Source: Enterobacter sp. (GTDB taxonomy: Bacteria > Pseudomonadota > Gammaproteobacteria > Enterobacterales > Enterobacteriaceae). Taken from it: a stretch of 64,000 nucleotides of DNA. A program made the translations under genes and the position numbers. The stretch is from assembly GCA_022649305.1 (NCBI GenBank), contig JALCNW010000015.1:1-64000 (forward strand), written 5' to 3'. Positions 35,910 to 43,489 of the stretch are shown here, piece after piece (the first letter of the stretch is position 1; the number at the start of each line of letters is the position of its first letter). The notes beneath the pieces were generated by a model, which was given only the letters and a program-made list of their open reading frames with translations, was not told the origin of the DNA and made no database searches.

Positions 35910-35950
35910 GTCAGTGCGCTATCGCGATTTCCAGTGCCATTACGTAGTCC

Positions 35951-35983
35951 AAAAAAAATCCCCCAGGGTTCAGTTGGGGGATT
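35951..35983 (-). terminator. pheP terminator
   Basis: A nine-pair stem AATCCCCCA/TGGGGGATT (35957-35965 with 35975-35983), read on the minus strand, is followed by a run of eight T. It lies 18 bases past the pheP stop and also separates the convergent PACE gene. Confidence 0.9.
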
Positions 35984-36000
35984 GAGTTCTACAAGCGCTT

Positions 36001-37398
36001 TTACCTGACCGATTTGCGGCGCGAAAGCTTAAACGCCACAAACAGGAAGACAATCCACACCGGCAGCAACATGGCTGACAGTCGCATGTCGTCGAGGGTA
36101 CACATCAGCACAAGGATCATCGCCAGGAAGGCAATACAGAGGTAGTTACCCGCCGGATAGAGCAGCGCTTTGAACTGTGTTTCGCGTCCTTTGCGACGCA
36201 TCGCGGCGCGAAATCGCAGGTGTGCCAGGCAGATCATTATCCAGTTCAGCAGCAGCGTTGCTACCACCAGCGCCATCAGCAGGCCAAAGGCTTCTTTCGG
36301 CAGCAGGTAGTTAATCAGCACGACGAGTGAAGTGATGCCCCCAGAGAGTATCAGCGAGTTGACCGGCACACCGCGACGACTGACGCGGGTTAAGAACTTC
36401 GGCGCGTTACCCTGGACGGACAGCCCAAATAACATGCGACTGTTAGAGTAGACGCCGCTGTTGTACACCGACAGTGAAGCCACCAGAATCACGAAGTTCA
36501 GCGCAGACGCCACCAGGTTGCTGTTCATATCGTGGAAAATCATCACGAACGGACTGCTGTCAGATTTCACTTCGACCCACGGATAAAGCGCCAGCAGCAC
36601 CACCAGCGAACCGATATAAAACAGCAGGATGCGATAGACCACCTGGTTAACCGCTTTCGGGATACTTTTGTGCGGATCCTGCGCTTCTGCGGCGGTGATG
36701 CCGATTAGCTCCAGCCCGCCAAACGAAAACATAATCACCGCCAGCGACATGACAAGGCCCTTCCAGCCCGTCGCCAGGAAGCCGCCGTGCTTCCAAAGAT
36801 TATCAATATTGGCGCGCTCGCCGCCGTGGCCGGAGAACAGCAGCCACAGGCCAAAGCCGATCATGCCGATAATCGCCAGCACCTTGATCAGCGCAAACCA
36901 GAACTCGGTTTCGCCGTACAGGCGCACGTTCACCAGGTTAACGGCGTTGATGATAATGAAGAAGGCTGCGGCCCAGATCCACGTCGGGACATCCGGGAGC
37001 CAGTACTGCATATAGATGCCGGCGGCGGTCAGCTCGGCCATGCCTACCAGCACGAACATCACCCAGTAGTTCCAGCCGGAGAGGAAGCCCGCAAACGGTC
37101 CCCAGTATTTATAGGCAAAGTGCGCGAACGAGCCTGATACCGGCTCCTCGACGACCATTTCGCCGAGCTGGCGCATGATCAGAAATGCGATAATCCCGGC
37201 GATGGCATAGCCCAGCAGCACCGCCGGCCCCGCCATTTGAATGGCAGGCCCGATACCGAGAAACAGCCCGGTACCGATCGCACCGCCCAGGGCAATTAAT
37301 TGAATATGTCGATTTTGCAAACCACGTTGCAGCGTCGGAATCTGTTCCGACGAGGCTTCAGAAACGCTATTACCTGAAGCGGATGACGCGTCTTTCAC
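36001..37398 (-). CDS. pheP: PheP, phenylalanine:H+ symporter
   Basis: This 465-residue inner-membrane permease belongs to the APC superfamily, amino-acid transporter family. It has 12 TM helices, with the substrate-binding glycine-rich segment GGAIGTGLFLGIGPAI in TM1 (about 38-53) and the family hallmark FSFGGLELIGITAAEA in TM6. Sequence agrees closely with E. coli PheP, the specific phenylalanine carrier; AroP is the nearest alternative but position next to ybdG-type genes supports pheP. It restores the E. coli gene order to the right of the 21-kb insertion. Confidence 0.93.
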   Translation of the reverse strand: MKDASSASGNSVSEASSEQIPTLQRGLQNRHIQLIALGGAIGTGLFLGIGPAIQMAGPAVLLGYAIAGIIAFLIMRQLGEMVVEEPVSGSFAHFAYKYWGPFAGFLSGWNYWVMFVLVGMAELTAAGIYMQYWLPDVPTWIWAAAFFIIINAVNLVNVRLYGETEFWFALIKVLAIIGMIGFGLWLLFSGHGGERANIDNLWKHGGFLATGWKGLVMSLAVIMFSFGGLELIGITAAEAQDPHKSIPKAVNQVVYRILLFYIGSLVVLLALYPWVEVKSDSSPFVMIFHDMNSNLVASALNFVILVASLSVYNSGVYSNSRMLFGLSVQGNAPKFLTRVSRRGVPVNSLILSGGITSLVVLINYLLPKEAFGLLMALVVATLLLNWIMICLAHLRFRAAMRRKGRETQFKALLYPAGNYLCIAFLAMILVLMCTLDDMRLSAMLLPVWIVFLFVAFKLSRRKSVR

Positions 37399-37517
37399 GT
37401 CCTACCCCTGTCTCTTTTTATTGAAGGGGCACCTTTTAACACTTCGAGTCAGCAGGAGCAAGCTATAGGTCAGCGGAGGGATGGGGGCATCCTTGCCCCT
37501 GATAACGAGGATAAAGC

Positions 37518-39704
37518 TTAGAACTCGTAGCCGACAGAGACTTTAAAGGTGCGTGCTTCGCCCTGGAACACGTAGGTTCCCGAGTCGTCCACGCTTGACC
37601 AGTAGTTCTCGTCGGTCACGTTGTCGATGCCCGCACGAACGGTCATCTGGTTTTGATTCTGGTTCACCGCAAAGCGATAGCGCATGCCCAGATCCAGGGT
37701 GGTGTAGCTGTCGAGCTTTTTGGTATTCGTCAGATTGGCATACTGTGAGCCGGAATGGTTCACGCGCGCGGTGGCGGTCAGGCCGTCGATCGGTTTGATG
37801 TCGTATTCGGCACCCAGTACCGCATAGAAGTTCGGCACGCCGACCGCATCGTTGCCCTGGTTCAGGCCGTTGTTGGTTTTGGTCAGCTCCGCCTGTAACC
37901 ATGTGGCGCTGGCGTTCAGGCGCATCCCCAGCATTGGCTCACCGAACACGTTCAGCTCCACGCCTCGGTTACGCTGTTCCGCATCCAGACCGTAGTGTTT
38001 GGTCTCGCTGTCGAGGATCGCCGACGGCATTTTGATTTCAAACAACGCAAGAGAACCGCCCACACGACCAAAGTCAGCCTTCACGCCCACTTCGTTTTGT
38101 TTGGAGTGAACGATACCGGTGCTCTGCCCGTAGTTGGTCGCGGTGTTTGGCGCGGTTTTACCCGGCTGGAGTGCTTCGGTGTGGTTAGCATAGAGAGAAA
38201 TTTCATCCCACGGCTTGTACACCATGCCGTAGGTCGGCATCCAGCGGCTACCGTCAAAGCTGTCTGCTGCGTTTTCTACACCGGTGATTTTGTTATAACC
38301 GCGGATCACCACCTTCTGATGGCGTGCCCCGGCGGTGAACAACAGTTTGTCATCCACCACGCCGAGGGTATCACTCAGCAACCAGCCCTGAGTACGCGTG
38401 CGACCGCTGGTGAGCGGATCGCTGTAATTGCCGCCCGACCCATTGAAGTTGCTACTGTCAGGCTTCTCCACGCCGTTATTGTGATAGATGTTGGTGACGG
38501 GGTTATCGGCCGCCGCCGACATCTTCCACGCGATTTTTTCGTTTTTGGTCTGCGCCGAGTAGCCTACGTTCACCTTGTGTGACACAAAACCGGTATCAAA
38601 GTTACCGCGAAGCCCCGCCATGCCGCTGACCGAGTCGCTGATACGGTTGGTATCCAGGCGAGTTGCCGTCGCGTTGCCGCTCTTGTCGATTAGCTTCGCG
38701 CCACTGTACAGTCCTTCTTCATGGGCATGCTGCGCGCCGAGTCCGGTATAAGCCGTCCAGCTATCGGTGATGTCGTACTCGCTGCGCCACATCCCAAATT
38801 CGTTTTCGATATTGCTGTAAGCCCACTTCTGCGAATAGTTACGGTCGTTTTTCGGTGGCTCTGGAACGAAATCCACACCCGAAATATTGACGCCCGTTTC
38901 GCTGCCGTGGAAGGTTTTCTTCTGGTAGCCCAGATCGACAGAGGTGCGGAAGTTATCACCCTGGTAGTCAAGGCCAGTTGAAAGCAGCGTGGTGCGACGA
39001 CGATCGTTCGCCACCGGCGCTTCGCCTTCACGGTGGACCAGATTAACGCGCGCACCAAACTGGTCGCTATCGCCAAAGCGACGACCCGCATCAAGCGTCG
39101 TGCCAATCTGGGAATTGGAGGTGTAGTCCACGCCGACTTTCGCCTGCGGCACGTCGCCCGCGTGTTTCGGTTCGAGGTTGATCATCCCGCCAACGCCAGA
39201 GCTGGCCGCGCCGTTCATCAGCGAGTTTGCCCCTTTGAAGATCTCAATGCGATCCACCATTTGTGCGTCCACTACCTGGCGCGGCAGCACGCCAGAGAGG
39301 CCGCCAAAGGTCATATCGTCGCCGTCAAATTTCAGGCCACGAATGCGGTAGCTTTCGGCGCTGTTACCGTAGCCCTGCACGGACTGCACGCCCGCATCAT
39401 TCGCCACAACATCGGCAATGGTTTTTGCCTGCTGATCTTCAACCAGTTTAGCGGTGTAGCTGATAATGCTGAACGGCACGTCCATCGCATTTTGCTGGCC
39501 GAGCATCCCCATACGACCGCCGTTGGCAACTTGCCCATCGAGGAACGCCGGAACCAGTTGATCGCCGCCCGGTTTAAAATCATTCGCCGGGGCTGCCTGG
39601 ACTACGACGGTCTCTTCTTTTGCCGTTTGCGCAGCAAAGGCGGGATGCATAACCGTGCCGATGGCGAGCGCCAGCAGCGTTTTGTTCATTGTGGTGTTGT
39701 TCAT
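37518..39704 (-). CDS. TonB-dependent siderophore receptor (FcuA/YncD-like)
   Basis: This 728-residue outer-membrane receptor has a signal peptide ending PAFAAQ (about 27), a TonB box (EETVVVQA), a plug domain (about 60-185; includes DRIEIFKGANSLMNG) and a barrel ending in VGYEF. It resembles ferrichrome-type hydroxamate receptors such as FcuA; the ligand is inferred. The first in-frame start in the long reading is a TTG at 39719; ATG at 39704 has GAG upstream and is preferred. It is downstream of the YncE-like lipoprotein gene, with a short hairpin between; the E. coli yncD-yncE pair has comparable partners. The Fur box at 41033 presumably governs both. Confidence 0.85.
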   Translation of the reverse strand: MNNTTMNKTLLALAIGTVMHPAFAAQTAKEETVVVQAAPANDFKPGGDQLVPAFLDGQVANGGRMGMLGQQNAMDVPFSIISYTAKLVEDQQAKTIADVVANDAGVQSVQGYGNSAESYRIRGLKFDGDDMTFGGLSGVLPRQVVDAQMVDRIEIFKGANSLMNGAASSGVGGMINLEPKHAGDVPQAKVGVDYTSNSQIGTTLDAGRRFGDSDQFGARVNLVHREGEAPVANDRRRTTLLSTGLDYQGDNFRTSVDLGYQKKTFHGSETGVNISGVDFVPEPPKNDRNYSQKWAYSNIENEFGMWRSEYDITDSWTAYTGLGAQHAHEEGLYSGAKLIDKSGNATATRLDTNRISDSVSGMAGLRGNFDTGFVSHKVNVGYSAQTKNEKIAWKMSAAADNPVTNIYHNNGVEKPDSSNFNGSGGNYSDPLTSGRTRTQGWLLSDTLGVVDDKLLFTAGARHQKVVIRGYNKITGVENAADSFDGSRWMPTYGMVYKPWDEISLYANHTEALQPGKTAPNTATNYGQSTGIVHSKQNEVGVKADFGRVGGSLALFEIKMPSAILDSETKHYGLDAEQRNRGVELNVFGEPMLGMRLNASATWLQAELTKTNNGLNQGNDAVGVPNFYAVLGAEYDIKPIDGLTATARVNHSGSQYANLTNTKKLDSYTTLDLGMRYRFAVNQNQNQMTVRAGIDNVTDENYWSSVDDSGTYVFQGEARTFKVSVGYEF

Positions 39705-39732
39705 GATTAACTCGTTCAAATACGCGCAAAAT

Positions 39733-39748
39733 GGCCCGTTTGCGGGCC
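39733..39748 (-). terminator. Intra-operon hairpin between YncE-like and receptor genes
   Basis: The stem GGCCCG/CGGGCC with a four-base loop is followed on the minus strand by ATTTTGC. It lies between the lipoprotein stop and the receptor start and could attenuate or stabilise the downstream message. Confidence 0.5.
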
Positions 39749-39757
39749 TAATCTTTT

Positions 39758-40837
39758 TTATTTCAGAGCAATACGGACAACGCTGTCCGGCCCGTTAGTC
39801 GAGTGGTCTTTATTGAAAGCCTGCTTGACGGTGACGTACAGCGTCTGACCGTCTTCCGACAGCACCATGCTGTTAGGATTAGGCGGCAGATCCCAGGTTT
39901 GCTTCACGGCGTACGTGGTAGCATCCAGGCTCAGCAGTTTTCCGCTTTCACGCTGGGTGATGTACAGCTCATTGCGTTTGGCGTTGAATATCACCGCCAG
40001 CGAATCGCCCACTTCAAGCTGCTTAATCACTTTTCCTGTGTGGATATCCAGCACCAGCGTGGTTTTCGCCTGGGAGTTATCGGTGACAAACAAACGCCCG
40101 GTGGCGCTGTCTTCCGCCATGTTAAGCAGCAGCGCCGGTTTGTCGCCGAGCGGCTTCCAGCGTTTTTCGATGCGGTTGGTACGCGGGTTGATAATCAGAA
40201 TTTCGCCGCCGCCGTTCGCCACATAAATGCGTCCGGTTTGTTCAGACCACAGCAGGCCAGTCACCCACTGACCGGCGTTTTTGATGGTTTTTTTGAGCTT
40301 CAGCGTTTCGGCATCCACCACCCAGACTACGGCAGGATCCGCGACGCCGCCGATGTACAGCAACCCATCATGCAGCAGCACCTGACGTGCGCCGTAAGGG
40401 AAGCCTTCTTTATTGCGCTCGCTGAACAGCAGACGATTTTTCACTTTGCCATCGGCGGTGCTAATGGCGCTGATACCGCCGTCCAGCGAGTTAGTCACAT
40501 AAAGGGTTTGACCATCCGCAGAAATCGCGAGGGCGAAGTTTTTCAGATCCGTATGGCTGCGACCGATAGTTTTCAACGTCGTCGGATCGAGCTTGTAAAC
40601 TACGCCGCCCTGCACATCTTTAAAGCCTTCGGAGCTGGCGACATACAGTGCGTCACCTTTCGGGCTGAGCACCATTTCGTACAAGCCGTCTGCCAGGTCG
40701 CGTTTCACCACGCCCGTTTCAGCCGGTGCGGTGACGGTGGTTTGTGCTTCAGGAGCAGGCTTTGCGGCATGTTGAGCGGCACAGCCGGAAAGAGAGGCAG
40801 CCACCAGCAATGCCAGCGCGGACAATTTTTTGGTCAT
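39758..40837 (-). CDS. YncE-like beta-propeller lipoprotein
   Basis: This 359-residue protein has a lipoprotein signal (LSGC at about 16-19) and a seven-bladed YVTN/PQQ-type propeller from about 48. Repeated blades read DGQTLYVTNSLDGGISAIS, GRIYVANGGGEILIIN and NELYITQRESGKLLSLD. It matches E. coli YncE in blade sequence, but YncE is a soluble periplasmic protein and this one carries a lipobox. YncE is iron-regulated and adjacent to a TonB receptor in E. coli, as here; its role is unknown, and single-stranded DNA binding has been reported for YncE. The start at 40837 is set by AAGGA eight bases upstream; the ATG at 40846 overlaps that site. Confidence 0.85.
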   Translation of the reverse strand: MTKKLSALALLVAASLSGCAAQHAAKPAPEAQTTVTAPAETGVVKRDLADGLYEMVLSPKGDALYVASSEGFKDVQGGVVYKLDPTTLKTIGRSHTDLKNFALAISADGQTLYVTNSLDGGISAISTADGKVKNRLLFSERNKEGFPYGARQVLLHDGLLYIGGVADPAVVWVVDAETLKLKKTIKNAGQWVTGLLWSEQTGRIYVANGGGEILIINPRTNRIEKRWKPLGDKPALLLNMAEDSATGRLFVTDNSQAKTTLVLDIHTGKVIKQLEVGDSLAVIFNAKRNELYITQRESGKLLSLDATTYAVKQTWDLPPNPNSMVLSEDGQTLYVTVKQAFNKDHSTNGPDSVVRIALK

Positions 40838-41032
40838 CAGGAACATCCTTTACCGTTCAAAGAGATCAATCAGGCGCGGAACTGCGTCGCATACTGCTGT
40901 GCGATTGAGGTTTTGTTTACAGGCTGTGAGGCCAGTGCAGAATCCACCGTAAAACTCAGTGTTCCGTGTGAGATCTGCGCTCACTGTTTATGCGGGAGAT
41001 GTCCATCTGCGCCCACAAACACTAAAGAGAAT

Positions 41033-41051
41033 GAGAACTATACTCATTATC
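41033..41051. promoter_or_regulatory. Fur box upstream of the YncE-like/receptor operon
   Basis: The 19 bases GAGAACTATACTCATTATC match the Fur consensus at 15 of 19 positions. They lie about 195 bases upstream of the lipoprotein start on its promoter side. This is the best Fur match in the window. Confidence 0.75.
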
Positions 41052-41122
41052 CATTTGTGATCAAGTGTAAACAGACGAAACAGGATAAAAGTAGCCGGGA
41101 GATTGAAGGGATAAGCTTCCCT

Positions 41123-41587
41123 TCACCCTTTGGCACAATAAAAAAGAGGCGTGTTGGAATAGCTGAAAAAATAGCCGGCGGAATGCGCTGGCGTTATTTT
41201 AATTCGAATACCCCGATCGCGACTGTGGTAAAAATCAGGGATATTCAGGCGATAAGGCTCACTTTTCTTAGGCAGTTCATTGGTATCATTGGAGACCATG
41301 ATAACGTCTCCCCCTTCCCGCCAGAAGGCAAAGCTAATTTGATTACTGATCGCCACCTGACTCGCGTCGTTTTTCACATATTCCCCGGATGAGCGTAATG
41401 TTCCCGCATCCCCCTTAAAGTTATAATTTGTCATAACGTCAACTACGGAATCATCATCCACGATGATCATATGCGCCTCGCAGCGAAAATGATTACGCTG
41501 ATAATGGCTGTAGCCTGCGAATATCAGCGGAGTGATGATAGCAATCACAATCAGTGACCAGTGCAGCACGGGATGATTAATTCTCAT
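41123..41587 (-). CDS. Small membrane partner of the second winged-helix regulator (two-cysteine)
   Basis: This 154-residue protein has one N-terminal TM (about 8-26) and a periplasmic domain with Cys 36 close to the membrane and Cys 151 three residues from the end. The architecture equals the protein encoded at 34905, although little sequence identity remains. The start at 41587 overlaps the preceding gene by 11 bases; longer in-frame readings to 41626 lie inside that gene. Probably a co-sensor or stabiliser of the regulator, in the manner of ToxS; function unproven. YqeJ of E. coli is the nearest comparison I can name. Confidence 0.72.
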   Translation of the reverse strand: MRINHPVLHWSLIVIAIITPLIFAGYSHYQRNHFRCEAHMIIVDDDSVVDVMTNYNFKGDAGTLRSSGEYVKNDASQVAISNQISFAFWREGGDVIMVSNDTNELPKKSEPYRLNIPDFYHSRDRGIRIKITPAHSAGYFFSYSNTPLFYCAKG

Positions 41588-42380
41588 AATACTTCTGCCT
41601 GTAAAAAATAGAGTCGCACTGCGCACCGCGCTCGTCAGGATGACGATCGCAGATAAAAACGGAACTACCCAACTGAGAATGATTAAGCGACATCCAAACC
41701 ATGCCCCCGGCCTGACACTGAATCGGATATCGCGATGAAAGAGTCATGAATTTATTAAGGCTTTGCGCTTTATCCTGCCAGGAGGAATAAATTTCGCAGC
41801 CGTTACGTTTACCCACGTGCTGATAATTGGCAAATATCGGCTCATCGGTTTGAATAGCACTAAAAAGTACGCCACAGGAAATGAGAAATAGAACGGCAGC
41901 AATCCAATAGGCAATGCGAGAGCGTAAGGCTGTATTCTGAGTGACCTCTGACGTCGTTAGCCCGGCACCTTCCAGTTCAGTAGAAACCGCTGGAGAATCT
42001 TCATAGATAGCCGTTTTATGCGAAATGACAAACGTCGCCAGCTCACCTGTGCGAACCTGTGCGACAGACTTAAACCCTTCCTTAGGGATCGTTTTAATGA
42101 TGTTCTCTTCAAGGCCCGCGGATTTCAGCGCCTTACGGATTGAGGCAATCGTCTGATAAAGCGCATTGGTGGTGACGACCGCACCGTGCTTCTCCCACAC
42201 CGAGGTGAAAAGAAAACGCTGTGTCAGTACCTGTTGGTTGTGTTCGAGGAGCTGAAGCAGGCACTCACTTACCGGCCCGTGAAGCGTTGCCGCTCTGCGC
42301 GGATACTCTGCCAACGGTCCGAGGCGACGCAGTTCGGGCTCAAAAATCAGGGTCTCGTTGATAAGATAAACATTCTTCAT
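41577..42380 (-). CDS. Membrane-anchored winged-helix regulator with four periplasmic cysteines, second copy
   Basis: This 267-residue single-pass membrane protein has a cytoplasmic OmpR-type winged helix (about 10-110; QQVLTQRFLFTSVWEKHGAVVT, IKTIPKEGFKSV), a long linker, one TM (about 160-180) and a periplasmic domain with cysteines at 195, 222, 244 and 255. The last lies in CDSIFY, matching CDNIYY of the paralogue at 34130; the final Cys-Cys spacing of 11 is the same. GGGT precedes the ATG. It is divergent from the soluble winged-helix gene at 42913 across a 532-base AT-rich gap. The target genes are unknown; adhesins, chemoreceptor and EAL genes nearby are candidates. Confidence 0.82.
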   Translation of the reverse strand: MKNVYLINETLIFEPELRRLGPLAEYPRRAATLHGPVSECLLQLLEHNQQVLTQRFLFTSVWEKHGAVVTTNALYQTIASIRKALKSAGLEENIIKTIPKEGFKSVAQVRTGELATFVISHKTAIYEDSPAVSTELEGAGLTTSEVTQNTALRSRIAYWIAAVLFLISCGVLFSAIQTDEPIFANYQHVGKRNGCEIYSSWQDKAQSLNKFMTLSSRYPIQCQAGGMVWMSLNHSQLGSSVFICDRHPDERGAQCDSIFYRQKYYEN

Positions 42381-42912
42381 GACGTACCCATTAGCGATGC
42401 AAAAAAATCTGATTCAGAATTTTATTCTTATCTATCAGTGCATTGAAATTTAAGCCATGCTCATCAGTTGATGAAACCGTCCTCCGCGCTCAGTTTATGA
42501 TTCAGTATAAATCATATAACTTCACTCCTCTTTTTGTCAGGATCTTCTTATCTTTATCGCTATCGCCATCACAACAAGGACGATTCATTATCGGGTGTCG
42601 TACGCATCAGCTATTGATGCTGAATTGATCACTAAATTCACGATTTAATGTTGATGAGAAGATAAATCACGCATTTGCAGAATCTAAAACCTTAAAACAA
42701 TGCAGCTATAGGGTTAAAGACTAAAAATAACGTTTATGTAAAACGAATCACTACGGAACCCGGTTTCATAACCGGTACCTCATAGTGCACAGTGTTGTGT
42801 ATTGGAAAGCACTCATCTCAGCCATATAATCCACCTTATAAAGAGTAAGGATTAATTCGCTGTATATCTGTCGACATGCACACCAGGGTTTTCTTATCTA
42901 GGTATAATAGAG
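42381..42912. other. 532-base AT-rich intergenic region between two divergent regulators
   Basis: No gene is seen. It contains the hairpin CCGGTT-TCAT-AACCGG (42760-42775) and, at about 42809, AGCACTCAT, which resembles the GCACTCAA element upstream of the regulator at 20720. Divergent promoters for the genes at 42380 and 42913 must lie here. Composition resembles the leader at 19779-20719. Confidence 0.55.
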
Positions 42913-43353
42913 ATGAGCTATCGTCTATATGGATTTATGATCGGTGCGGAAATTCATTTCGATATTTCAAATCGAAGGCTGTACCGATTGACGGGTAGCC
43001 ATACTGATAAAAGCGTTTCCTTTGCATCAATTTATTTTAACGAAACAATGCTTAGATTGTTCTTGTATCTCCTTAAACATGCCAGATCAAAAATAGTCAC
43101 TAAAGAAGAGTTATTTGAAAAAATCTGGGAGGATCATAACTTAAGTCCTTCAACTCAGCGATTATGGCAAGTACTCCATAATTTAAACAACAAGCTTAGC
43201 TTGCTTGGATTGCCTGAGGATTTTATTCGAAACATTAAAGGGCGAGGTTACATCATTGATTACCCTGATGTGATCCCCGTTTATTACAGGATGAGTGAAC
43301 TCCCGACTCATTCCGCTAAAAAAGAGGAGAAGACAGATACCCTGGATGAGTGA
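42913..43353 (+). CDS. Soluble winged-helix (OmpR/CadC-type DNA-binding) regulator, second copy
   Basis: This 146-residue protein is one winged-helix domain (about 30-118; KIVTKEELFEKIWEDHNLS, STQRLWQVLHNLNNKL, GRGYII) plus a charged tail, without a TM segment. It is related to the protein encoded at 21474. The start at 42913 has only a weak Shine-Dalgarno (AGAG). The gene is closed by a strong terminator and is therefore not co-transcribed with the chemoreceptor. A role in surface or motility gene control is inferred from neighbours. Confidence 0.75.
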   Translation: MSYRLYGFMIGAEIHFDISNRRLYRLTGSHTDKSVSFASIYFNETMLRLFLYLLKHARSKIVTKEELFEKIWEDHNLSPSTQRLWQVLHNLNNKLSLLGLPEDFIRNIKGRGYIIDYPDVIPVYYRMSELPTHSAKKEEKTDTLDE

Positions 43354-43371
43354 TGTCAATCCAGCGGTTTT

Positions 43372-43405
43372 GCCCTGAGCACACGGTGCGAGGGGCTTTT
43401 TTTTT
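43372..43405 (+). terminator. Terminator after winged-helix gene
   Basis: The stem GCCCT..GCAC with GTGC..AGGGGC (43372-43396) is followed by nine T. It starts 19 bases past the stop codon. Confidence 0.85.
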
Positions 43406-43489
43406 ACCTCATCACGATGAGTCCGTATTGCAAAAATGATAGCAAACAAAAGCACTGTTGCTCGGTAAATACCGACACTGGAAGAGTAT

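Noticed and set aside
39803-41392. A 529-codon open frame on the + strand
   Set aside because: It is antisense to the YncE-like lipoprotein gene, runs through its promoter and Fur box, and has no recognisable domain.
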